Positions 33,473 to 40,653 of a stretch of 64,000 bases of DNA are shown here, piece after piece (positions within the stretch are counted from its first letter, which is position 1; each line of letters starts with the position of its first letter). The notes beneath the pieces were generated by a model. That model saw nothing but the letters and a program-made list of their open reading frames with translations, did no database searches and was not told the DNA's origin. The translations under genes were made by a program, and so were the position numbers. The stretch covers positions 50,120 through 114,119 of the forward strand of contig DASVDE010000001.1 of the NCBI GenBank assembly GCA_036381235.1, written 5' to 3'. This DNA comes from DASVDE01 sp036381235. Its GTDB lineage: Bacteria > Actinomycetota > Thermoleophilia > Solirubrobacterales > 70-9.

Positions 33473-33861
33473 CCCGAACCCTGTTCGTCTGCCTGCACAA
33501 CGCCGGCCGCTCGCAGATGAGCGAGGCCCTGTTCGCCCGAGCAGCGGCCGGTCTGCACGAAGCGCGCTCGGCGGGGACGACGCCCGGCGACCGAGTCCAC
33601 CCCGAGGTGGTCGAGGCGATGGCCGAGCTGGGAATCGATCTCTCGACCCGCGTGCCGCACGGGCTCACCCGCGAGGACGCCGAGTGGGCCGACGTCGTGG
33701 TGACGATGGGCTGCGGCGACGAGTGCCCTTACATCCCGGGCAAGCGCTATCTCGACTGGGATCTGCCCGACCCCAAGGGACGTCCTCCAGCCGAGGTCCG
33801 CGCGACCCGCGATGAGATCGAGCGCCGCGTCACCGAGCTGGTCGACGAGCTGAACGACTGA
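33469..33861 (+). CDS. arsC: Arsenate reductase, LMW-phosphatase-fold type
   Basis: 130 residues from ATG. The P-loop CX5R is CLHNAGRS (Cys8-Arg14), followed by SQMSEAL. ARSAGTTPG and the Asp of LPDPKG (about residue 101, general acid) are conserved. Two further Cys, 82 and 86 (MGCGDECP), could be the resolving pair of the thioredoxin-linked type; the mycothiol-linked actinobacterial type lacks the full pair, so thioredoxin coupling is favoured. It reduces As(V) to As(III), which then leaves through the channel encoded just upstream. Confidence 0.92.
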   Translation: MTRTLFVCLHNAGRSQMSEALFARAAAGLHEARSAGTTPGDRVHPEVVEAMAELGIDLSTRVPHGLTREDAEWADVVVTMGCGDECPYIPGKRYLDWDLPDPKGRPPAEVRATRDEIERRVTELVDELND

Positions 33862-33865
33862 CCCC

Positions 33866-34714
33866 TCAGCGCGCGAAGGCGCCCCAACAGAGAGCGGGGA
33901 TCGTGTAAGAACCGTCGTCCCCGCGGTACGGCGCCACGGCCTCCTCGATCGCCTCCCGGGTCGCCCGGCGCTCGTCCTCGGGCAGCACCTCGATCGCGGC
34001 CGCCAGCGGACCGGCGAGGCGGATCACCACGTCCCAGAAGTCGTCGAAGTCCGCGTAGCTGAAGTCGAAGGAGATCTCCTCCAACTCCGGCTCGCCGAAG
34101 CCGGCTCCGGTCGTCAGGCTGCGGATCAGGTTGGGATCGGACATCGCGAAGATCCCCGGCGCGCCCGGCTCAGGCGGTGGCATATGCCCGCGCCCGACCA
34201 GCGTCATCGCTGGCAGCGCCGCCCAGGGATTGCGGTCCGGCGCGGCCCAGACGGCAAAGGCGAGTCGACCGCCATCGCGCAGCACCCGCCGTGTCTCCTT
34301 CAGCGCCGCCGCGGGGTCGGCCATCAGCATGTAGCCCCAACGACAGACGACGGCGTCGACGCTGTCGTCGTCCAGATCCATGCGCTCGGCGTCGAGAACT
34401 TTGAACTCGACGTTGGTGAGCCCCTGCTCGGCGCCGAGCCGTCGCGCCACCTCGACCATCTCCGGCGAAAAGTCGGTCGACAGCAGGCGGCCCCCGTCGC
34501 TGACTCGTTCAGCCACGCGGAAGCCCAGGTCACCGGGTCCGGCGGCAACGTCGAGGACTGTCTGACCGGGCTGAGGATCGGCCTTCGCGACGATCCACTC
34601 GTTGACCCTGCCGGTCTCGACGATCATCCACTCGTTGCGAGCCTCCCAGCCGGCTGCCATCTTGCCCCAGGTCTCGAGGCTTTTCTCCCGGTAGGACTCG
34701 GGGTCTACGGTCAT
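33866..34714 (-). CDS. SAM-dependent methyltransferase (UbiE/Methyltransf_11-like)
   Basis: 282 residues; ATG 34714 has a good GGAGG seven bases upstream, while the longer frame has none. Motif I is VLDVAAGPGDLG, acidic residue in STDFSPEMVEVA, and AVVCRWGYMLMADPAAALKETRRVL is the region after motif II. The C-terminal domain (FDFSYADFDDFWDVVIRLAG) resembles small-molecule methyltransferases of the 2-methoxy-phenol/menaquinone type. It lies tail to tail with arsC, only four bases apart, but no ArsM-type conserved Cys set is seen, so it is not an arsenite methyltransferase. Confidence 0.82.
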   Translation of the reverse strand: MTVDPESYREKSLETWGKMAAGWEARNEWMIVETGRVNEWIVAKADPQPGQTVLDVAAGPGDLGFRVAERVSDGGRLLSTDFSPEMVEVARRLGAEQGLTNVEFKVLDAERMDLDDDSVDAVVCRWGYMLMADPAAALKETRRVLRDGGRLAFAVWAAPDRNPWAALPAMTLVGRGHMPPPEPGAPGIFAMSDPNLIRSLTTGAGFGEPELEEISFDFSYADFDDFWDVVIRLAGPLAAAIEVLPEDERRATREAIEEAVAPYRGDDGSYTIPALCWGAFAR

Positions 34715-34808
34715 GGTCCACCTCCGCTGTAGCTTCCACTGGCAACGCTGACTGCTTGGCAATCCTATGGCTCACGCGCGGGTCGACCGCAAGGAATAGC
34801 CTCGGGCG

Positions 34809-35690
34809 ATGCTGACCGATCAAGTCGAAGCTTGGCGGCAGGCCGGTGATCTCGAAGAGGTGCTCGGCCGGCGCCTGTACGTGCACCGACGCGAGGGATC
34901 GCGGTCGCCGCTGCTGCTCCTCCTGCACGGATTTCCCTCGAGCTCCTACGACTGGCGGGAGCTGCTGGAGCTGCGCCCCGAGCCGGGCATTCTCGCCTTC
35001 GACTTCCTCGGCTTCGGCCTCTCCGACAAGCCGCGCGATCACGTCTACTCCCTCTCCTGGCAGGCCGACGCCGCCGAGGAGCTGGTGCGACGGGTCGGGT
35101 CGCCGCCGGTCTTCGTCGTCGGCCACGACATGGGAACCTCGGTAGCCACCGAGCTGATGGCGCGCGACCTGCTGGGGGAGCTGGAGATGGACATCGTCGG
35201 CGCGCTGCTCTTCAACGGCAGCATGCTGCTGCACCTAGCCAAGCCGACCGTGGGTCAGCGCCTGCTGCGCAGCCCGGCGGGGCCGCTCTTCGCCCGGCTG
35301 ACGACGGAGTGGACCTTCCGTGCCCAGTTCTCACGGATCTTCTCGGCGAAATACCCGCTGAGCGCCGACGAGGCAGCCGACCAGTGGTCGCTGATCGCCC
35401 ACAACGGTGGGCAGCGCATCGCCCACCGGCTGATCCATTACATGGACGAGCGCGAGCGCTTCACCGACCGCTGGCACGGCGCGATCCGCGACTGGCCGGG
35501 CCCGCTGACACTTGCCTGGGGCCTGCTCGACCCCGTGGCCCGCACCGAGGTCCTCGACGGCCTGCGGGCGCTGCGCCCCGGGGTGCCGACGATCGAGCTC
35601 CCCGAGCTCGGCCACTACCCACAGATCGAGCGCCCCGAGCGAATCGCCGAGGCGCTGGACACCGCGCTCGGTCGCGCCTCGATTCCCTAG
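34809..35690 (+). CDS. Alpha/beta hydrolase, haloalkane dehalogenase/epoxide hydrolase-like
   Basis: 293 residues from ATG. The oxyanion-hole motif LLHGFPSSSYDW is followed by the nucleophile elbow VGHDMGTS with Asp107, as in epoxide hydrolases and haloalkane dehalogenases rather than Ser esterases. The C-terminal His is in LGHYPQIERPE. A lid region lies between about 140 and 230. An Asp nucleophile forms an ester intermediate with an epoxide or alkyl halide. The 3' end overlaps the convergent WS/DGAT stop by four bases. Natural substrate unknown. Confidence 0.85.
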   Translation: MLTDQVEAWRQAGDLEEVLGRRLYVHRREGSRSPLLLLLHGFPSSSYDWRELLELRPEPGILAFDFLGFGLSDKPRDHVYSLSWQADAAEELVRRVGSPPVFVVGHDMGTSVATELMARDLLGELEMDIVGALLFNGSMLLHLAKPTVGQRLLRSPAGPLFARLTTEWTFRAQFSRIFSAKYPLSADEAADQWSLIAHNGGQRIAHRLIHYMDERERFTDRWHGAIRDWPGPLTLAWGLLDPVARTEVLDGLRALRPGVPTIELPELGHYPQIERPERIAEALDTALGRASIP

Positions 35691-37087
35691 CCGCCGGAGC
35701 GGTCAGCTGCCGGCCGGGCGCCGCACAGGCGCACCAACTCACGCTCATAGGCGCGGGCGAGGGGTTCGGGGTCGGGGATCAGCGCCGTGTCGACCATAAG
35801 CCCCGTCGTCACCTCCCCCGCGTAGCTGAAAATGCTGACCGTCATCCCAAGGCTGCCCGAGCATGGCGCCCAGACGAGGATGGCCTCGATCGGCGCCCCG
35901 GCGAAGCTGAGCCGCTCGGCCGGGCCCGGCACGTTGGTGACCACGAGGCTGGCCTTGTCGGTGAAGAAGCCGATCAGGCGGTCCTCCACCCAGGGCGGCG
36001 TCAGACCCATCGCGGTCAACAGGCCGAAGGCGATCGGCGCCTCGTGTGAGCGCTTGATCGCGTCCATGCGGCTGCTGACCTCGCGCAGGCGCTCGGCGGG
36101 GGCCACCGGGCCGACCGGCAGCTCCAGCAGGATCAGGGCGAAGTCGTTGCCGAGCTCGGCCGGCAGCGGCTCGTCCAGAGGGCGGAGGTTGAACGGCACC
36201 ATCGCGTGGATCTCGTCTGGAAGCGGATCGTCCTCGCCGAGTCGCTCTCCCAGGGCGGCCGCCAGCGCCGTTACCAGCAGATCGTTGACGGTCACCCGGC
36301 GGCGGTGGGCGGCGTCCTTGATCCGATCCAACGGGAAGGGCTCCGTCCAGGCGACCCGGCGTGATCCGGAGAGCGGCCCGCGCAGCGCCGTCGGCGCGTC
36401 GGCCGCAGAGGCGAGCAGCTTTGCCGCGGTGGACGCATCGCGGCGGGCAGAGCCGGCCAGCTCGCGAATGTGGTCGGGGTGAGCGACGGTCTCCATCCCC
36501 TCATGCGCGACCGTCCCGCCAAAGCGCCACGCCGTAGAGGCGAGACGGGCGGGGACGCCGGCCAGGCGACGGAGCGCACCGGGGCCGGGCGGCGCCGGGG
36601 CCGGCTCGGATGAAGTCTCATCGGCGCCCGCCTCGTCGGTGAGGGAGAACAGGACGCGGGCGAGCGCGATACCGTCGGCGATGCAGTGGTGGATGCGCCA
36701 GAGCATCGCCGCCCCGCCTTCGTAGCCCTCGATCAGGTGCACGTCCCAGAGAGGCTTCGACGGATCCAACTGCGGCTCGATCAGCTCCCCGACCAGCGCC
36801 TGCAGGGCGGTTCGATCGCCAGGTGGCGACAGCTGGACGCGATGCAGGTGGTTGTCGAGGTCAAACGAGGGATCGTCCTCGAAGGAGGGCGATCGGCCAA
36901 AGGGGTCGATGACCCGCCGGCTGAATCGCGGGTAGCGGGCGATCAGCCGCTGCTCGAGGCGAGCGGCCACCGCCTCGGGGTCCGGCGTAGCGGCGAGCCT
37001 GACCAGCCCGTTGACCACCATCGGGTTGGTCGGCCGATCCATATGGAGCCAGGCCGCGTCGGCTGCGGGCATCGCCTGGCCGCTCAT
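35687..37087 (-). CDS. Wax ester synthase/diacylglycerol acyltransferase (WS/DGAT)
   Basis: 466 residues from the ATG opening MSGQAMPAADAAWLHMD; the longer frame lacks conserved sequence. The catalytic HHxxxDG is HHCIADG (residues 133-139). LWDVHLIEGYEGG, NVPGPAERLSFAGAPIE and YAGEVTTGLMVD are conserved C-terminal WES_acyltransf features. Length matches the family (450-480). It transfers acyl groups from acyl-CoA to fatty alcohol or diacylglycerol at the membrane, making storage neutral lipids. Confidence 0.92.
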   Translation of the reverse strand: MSGQAMPAADAAWLHMDRPTNPMVVNGLVRLAATPDPEAVAARLEQRLIARYPRFSRRVIDPFGRSPSFEDDPSFDLDNHLHRVQLSPPGDRTALQALVGELIEPQLDPSKPLWDVHLIEGYEGGAAMLWRIHHCIADGIALARVLFSLTDEAGADETSSEPAPAPPGPGALRRLAGVPARLASTAWRFGGTVAHEGMETVAHPDHIRELAGSARRDASTAAKLLASAADAPTALRGPLSGSRRVAWTEPFPLDRIKDAAHRRRVTVNDLLVTALAAALGERLGEDDPLPDEIHAMVPFNLRPLDEPLPAELGNDFALILLELPVGPVAPAERLREVSSRMDAIKRSHEAPIAFGLLTAMGLTPPWVEDRLIGFFTDKASLVVTNVPGPAERLSFAGAPIEAILVWAPCSGSLGMTVSIFSYAGEVTTGLMVDTALIPDPEPLARAYERELVRLCGARPAADRSGG

Positions 37088-37290
37088 GCGGCACGACTCT
37101 TCGGCAGCAGGGGGCTCGGATGGATGCTTGCTCTTGGAACACTGAAATCGTGCCACATCCGGGCCGAGCCCCAGCGACGCTCCGAGCCGGCCAACTACTG
37201 ATCGTCTCTGCGGCAATTCCCTGATGGCCAGGGTCAAGCGCCACAATAGGTTCGCCTCGACAACAACGATATGCGTGAGGGAGGAGCCAA

Positions 37291-37791
37291 ATGACGAGGC
37301 AGATGCGCGGAGTGACAGGAGTGGCCACATCGTTGGCGATCGCCGGCGTCCTGCTGGCGGGTTGCGGTGGCGGAGACGACAACACCACGACCGTGACCGA
37401 ACCCGAGGGCTCGGCCGGAGCGGCGGCGGGGGGCAGCAAGAGCGCGACGGTCGAGATCAAGATGGGTGACTTCTTCTTCGATCCGAAAAACGCGATGGCG
37501 AAGTCCGGGCAGACGACAATCGAGGCCCCCAACGACGGCTCGGTCGAACACGAGCTGGTGCTCTTCAAGACGAACGCGAACCCCGCCAAGCTCCCCACCG
37601 ACGCCAGCGGCTCCGTCGACGAGGAGAAGCTCGACCAGCAAGCGCAGGAGATCGGTGAGGTCGCCGATGTTGAGGCCGGCGAGACCAAGTCGGGCACGTT
37701 CAAGCTCACCCCCGGGAATTACGTGATGTTCTGCAACCTGCCGGGCCACTACGCCCAGGGCATGTACGGAACCGTCACCGTCACCAAGTAG
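37291..37791 (+). CDS. Cupredoxin-domain lipoprotein (plastocyanin-like)
   Basis: 166 residues from ATG with a strong ribosome-binding region (GAGGGAGGAG, 37277-37286). The lipobox is LLAGC with Cys25, followed by an acidic/Ala-Gly linker. Type-1 copper ligands are His87 (SVEHELV), Cys148, His153 (FCNLPGHY) and Met158 (GMYG). It is probably an extracytoplasmic, membrane-anchored electron carrier or copper-handling protein. It shares the opening KMGDFFFDP with the cupredoxin at 59322. About 200 bases divide it from the divergent WS/DGAT start; I see no clear operator there. Confidence 0.88.
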   Translation: MTRQMRGVTGVATSLAIAGVLLAGCGGGDDNTTTVTEPEGSAGAAAGGSKSATVEIKMGDFFFDPKNAMAKSGQTTIEAPNDGSVEHELVLFKTNANPAKLPTDASGSVDEEKLDQQAQEIGEVADVEAGETKSGTFKLTPGNYVMFCNLPGHYAQGMYGTVTVTK

Positions 37792-37826
37792 TCGATCCCA
37801 CGGCGTGGGTTGGCGCGACGCCGGTT

Positions 37827-38729
37827 TCAGGCGGCGTCGCGCGCCCGGAGCAGAGCCTGCCAGTCCTCCCGGTCGATGCGCGCCGGCTCCGTTGCGGCAA
37901 GGAACTCCTCCAGGGCGACGACAAAACGCAATGGCGCCTCGAGCTGGGGCAGGTGACCGACGTCCTCGAAGACCTCGAGGCGGCTGCCCGGAATGCGGCG
38001 ATGCGCGTCCTCGCCATGGTGGGTGGGAATGATCGGGTCCCGATCGCCCCAGATGATCAGTACCGGCACCGCCTCGGCCAGGTAGAGGCGATCGCCGGCG
38101 TGAACGCGCTGGCCGCGGGTGCCGATCACCGCCCGCACCGTCGCCAGGAAAGCCGAGCGCCGGGTCGGGTCAGCAAGGGTGGCGTAGCCACGCAGGACCT
38201 CTGCGACGTCGGCGCTCGGCCGCAGGCCGACTGCCGAAAGCCCGCGCCCGACTGCCGAGCCGACACGCTGCCCCGCTCCGGCGGTGGCCGCAATGAAGAG
38301 GTCGGCGCCGGGCAGCGCCGCGGCGCGAAGGACCGGACTCACCTCCGGGCCAAGGCCACCGCTGGAGACCAGGACCAGCCGCTCCACCATCTCGGGGAAC
38401 TGGTAGGCAAACTGCATCGCGATCCCGCCCCCGAGCGAATGCCCGACGAGCGTGGCGCGCTCGTGGCCGAGCGCCATGAGCAGGTCGCGCAGACCGGCGG
38501 CGAGCCCGCCGACGGAGTAATCGCCGCCGCCCGGCGCCGACTCTCCATGCCCGGGCAGATCCGGGGCGATCACGGTGTGCTTCCGCGCCAGCGGTTCGAT
38601 CACCTCCCCCCAGTTCTCGAAGCTCCCACCCATCCCGTGGACCAGCAGCAGGACAGGGCCCTCGCCGGCCGCGGCGTAGGTCACCTGGCGGCCGTGCAGC
38701 GTCTCGGTTTCAACCTCGAATCCGCTCAC
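37827..38729 (-). CDS. Alpha/beta hydrolase (Ser nucleophile)
   Basis: 300 residues from GTG 38729. LLLVHGMGGSFENWGEVI is the oxyanion segment; the nucleophile elbow VGHSLGGG contains Ser98; Asp is in IWGDRDPIIP and His in EDVGHLPQLEAP. The cap region is residues 130-210. Related proteins include MhpC-type C-C hydrolases, proline iminopeptidases and PHA depolymerase-like esterases; none is favoured. The upstream sequence is AT-rich (no clear ribosome-binding site), suggesting a leaderless or near-leaderless message. Confidence 0.85.
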   Translation of the reverse strand: MSGFEVETETLHGRQVTYAAAGEGPVLLLVHGMGGSFENWGEVIEPLARKHTVIAPDLPGHGESAPGGGDYSVGGLAAGLRDLLMALGHERATLVGHSLGGGIAMQFAYQFPEMVERLVLVSSGGLGPEVSPVLRAAALPGADLFIAATAGAGQRVGSAVGRGLSAVGLRPSADVAEVLRGYATLADPTRRSAFLATVRAVIGTRGQRVHAGDRLYLAEAVPVLIIWGDRDPIIPTHHGEDAHRRIPGSRLEVFEDVGHLPQLEAPLRFVVALEEFLAATEPARIDREDWQALLRARDAA

Positions 38730-38792
38730 AACTTATGAATCTACGTCAGAAAGTCGGCGGCGCCATCGGGGAAAACCCGAACCTCCTGCAAA

Positions 38793-38865
38793 TGGCGAGG
38801 GCCGGAATCGAACCGGCGACACCACGATTTTCAGTCGTGTGCTCTACCAACTGAGCTACCTCGCC
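38793..38865 (-). tRNA. tRNA-Phe (GAA)
   Basis: On the minus strand the sequence folds into a complete cloverleaf of 73 bases: a perfect 7-bp acceptor stem (GGCGAGG/CCTCGCC), D-arm with AGTTGGTA loop, anticodon arm CACGA-CTGAAAA-TCGTG with anticodon GAA, and TTCGATT T-loop on a GCCGG/CCGGC stem. Discriminator base A; CCA is not encoded. A small TCGGG/CCCGA hairpin lies about 15 bases downstream. Confidence 0.97.
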
Positions 38866-38930
38866 TCGGTGATGCGCGACCGGGGCCGCGTCAAGCGGAA
38901 GGCTAGCGGCAGGCTGGCTAGGTTGGGGGC

Positions 38931-40079
38931 GTGGCATGGTCGCGTGCAGCGTTGGGAGCCGGCGTCGCCGTGGCGGTGGCGGCCCTGCTGGTGTCCGGCG
39001 GCTCGGGAACAGATCCGCAGGCGCCGCGGTTTCTCGAGATCGGGGTGGTCGGGAGCGCGGGAGCGACGGTGGCTGTCGACTCCTTCGGGAGTGTGATCGA
39101 CCGCAGGCGAGCGCGAGGCGAGGCGCTCGCGAACCGGCGCTGGTTGGGGCGTGTCCGGCCGCTGGGGGCGGGGGCCCCGCCATGGGCGCGGCGGATGTAC
39201 CTGCAGTCTCTGCTGGTGCTGCGCGCCTTGACGGATCGGAACGGAGCTGTCATCGCCGGAGCGCGGGAGGGATGGGCCTACGTGTGGCCACGGGACGCGG
39301 GGGCTGTTGCGCTGGCCTTTGCCGCCGCCGGATATCGCGCCGAGGCGCGGCGAGTGGCGCGGTTCCTGCTGGGGCTGGACTTGGACGCGGCGGCCCGGTT
39401 CTACGAAGACGGGGCGCCGGTCGGGGGACGTGAGGCGCAAGGAGATGCACGGGGCTGGGTGGAGGCGGCGGCACGTGCGGCGGGGATTCCGTCCCCAACC
39501 GCCCCCTTCGACTGGCGCGACCGCCCCGACTACCAGGAGAAAGGCGAAGGCGACTACCTCGGCAACGCAATTGCCTCCGGTGCCCCCGTCAAGGAGATCG
39601 CCGAGCGGTTTAGAGGGACAGACGGAGTGCTGGTGAGAAAGGTGCGTGATCCAGGGTCCGGGGTGGACTCCGCGGTCGCCTGGGCCGTGCAGCCCTTTCC
39701 CTACCCAGCTCTGTTCCCGACCGTGCGGCGCTCCCTTCGGCGACTGATAGACGAGCGCGGAGGGCGGTTCGGGATCGTCCCATCCGAGGACTGGCCTGAA
39801 GACGATCCGTGGACCGTCCCCACGGCTTGGGCCGCGTGGGCGTTCGCCTCGCTTGGAGACCGGGCTACCGCCCTGGAACTGATGAGCGACCTGCGGCGTG
39901 CGGCGACACCGCTCGGCCTGCTGCCGGAGCGGGTCGACGCCCAGACCGGCGAGCCACGCTCCACCACCCCGCTCGCCTGGTCGCACGCCTTCGCAATCCT
40001 CGCCCTTCACCGACTCTGGCCCGGAGCTGTAACGCGCTTGCCATGCATTACCTGTCAAACGCGTTACACCACGCGATGA
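38931..40079 (+). CDS. GH15-like (alpha/alpha)6-barrel glycosidase, membrane-anchored or secreted
   Basis: 382 residues from GTG 38931, preceded by GGTTGGGGG. The N-terminus is a signal or anchor (residues 3-24). Six-hairpin features: EGWAYVWPRDAGAVALAFA, WTVPTAWAAWAFASLGD and GLLPERVDAQTGEPRSTTPL followed by WSHAFAILAL. These match GH15 glucoamylase-like proteins, with Glu in LLPERVD the likely catalytic base. It is shorter than a typical GH15 enzyme (600+), lacking the N-terminal beta-domain. The last 17 residues (LPCITCQTRYTTR) are outside the family pattern and lie in an inverted repeat. It begins 66 bases from the divergent tRNA-Phe gene. Confidence 0.75.
   Translation: MAWSRAALGAGVAVAVAALLVSGGSGTDPQAPRFLEIGVVGSAGATVAVDSFGSVIDRRRARGEALANRRWLGRVRPLGAGAPPWARRMYLQSLLVLRALTDRNGAVIAGAREGWAYVWPRDAGAVALAFAAAGYRAEARRVARFLLGLDLDAAARFYEDGAPVGGREAQGDARGWVEAAARAAGIPSPTAPFDWRDRPDYQEKGEGDYLGNAIASGAPVKEIAERFRGTDGVLVRKVRDPGSGVDSAVAWAVQPFPYPALFPTVRRSLRRLIDERGGRFGIVPSEDWPEDDPWTVPTAWAAWAFASLGDRATALELMSDLRRAATPLGLLPERVDAQTGEPRSTTPLAWSHAFAILALHRLWPGAVTRLPCITCQTRYTTR
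40028..40068. repeat. Inverted repeat at the end of the GH15-like gene
   Basis: TGTAACGCG (40028-40036) and CGCGTTACA (40060-40068) are perfect nine-base arms around a 23-base spacer of lower GC. It overlaps the last codons and the stop region of the GH15-like gene. It could be a REP-like sequence, an operator half-site pair or a weak terminator; there is no T-tract. Confidence 0.5.
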
Positions 40080-40098
40080 GCCTGCGTCTCGGCGGGGG

Positions 40099-40653
40099 CT
40101 AGATCGCTGCCAGGGCGATGGCTACGGCCTCCTCGGGCGTGGCAGCCGGGACTATTCCCGGCGCGCCCTCCATCGACCCCTCCCCTCTGAGGGTCCAGCT
40201 GCGCAGGGCTATGACTGTGCGATCGAGCTGGCGGGCGTGGCCGATCTCCGAGAGCGTCCCCCACTCGCCGCCGACCGCGATCACCGCCTCGCCGGAGGCG
40301 ACGACCGCCAGGTTGCGGGCAAAGCCGATCCCGGTCGAGACGACGTGGGTGCAGTACGGGTTCGCCTCGTCGGGAGAGTCCCAGGGGACGATGCCGATCA
40401 CAGTCCCGCCCGCTTCCGCTGCGCCGCGCGACGCCGCCTCCATCACGCCACTGAGCCCGCCGCAGACGAGGACGACGCCCGCCTCGGCCAGCCGCCGCCC
40501 CACCTCCTCGGCAAGACGCCAAGCATCCGACTCCTCCCCGCAATTGCCTCTGCCGATGACGGCCACCTGACGCGCGCGCTCGGAAGGGAGTGAGTGGGCC
40601 TCGACGGAGCCTCCCTGCTGTTCGCGACGGCGAGGCTCGCTCTCTCCCTTCAC
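40099..40653 (-). CDS. SLOG/LOG-like Rossmann protein (TIGR00725 type)
   Basis: 184 residues from GTG 40653, which overlaps the helicase stop in GTGA, so it is translationally coupled to it. QVAVIGRGNCGEE, VLVCGGLSGVMEAASRGA and VGGEWGTLSEIGHA are the SLOG superfamily signatures (nucleotide-binding Gly loops, as in LOG and TIGR00725 proteins). SLOG proteins bind or process nucleotide-derived molecules; LOG members are phosphoribohydrolases, and others act as sensors in anti-phage systems. The PGGxGTxxE motif of LOG is here GGEWGTLSE, lacking the Pro. Specific function unknown. Confidence 0.85.
   Translation of the reverse strand: MKGESEPRRREQQGGSVEAHSLPSERARQVAVIGRGNCGEESDAWRLAEEVGRRLAEAGVVLVCGGLSGVMEAASRGAAEAGGTVIGIVPWDSPDEANPYCTHVVSTGIGFARNLAVVASGEAVIAVGGEWGTLSEIGHARQLDRTVIALRSWTLRGEGSMEGAPGIVPAATPEEAVAIALAAI

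Noticed and set aside
33866..34714. Arsenite methyltransferase (ArsM) beside the ars operon
   Set aside because: The conserved Cys residues of ArsM are absent and the gene is on the opposite strand; it is a general SAM methyltransferase.
38793..40079. Mobile-element insertion at tRNA-Phe
   Set aside because: No integrase, no duplicated tRNA 3' end and no compositional break beyond the short inverted repeat; only the unusual gene end hints at rearrangement.
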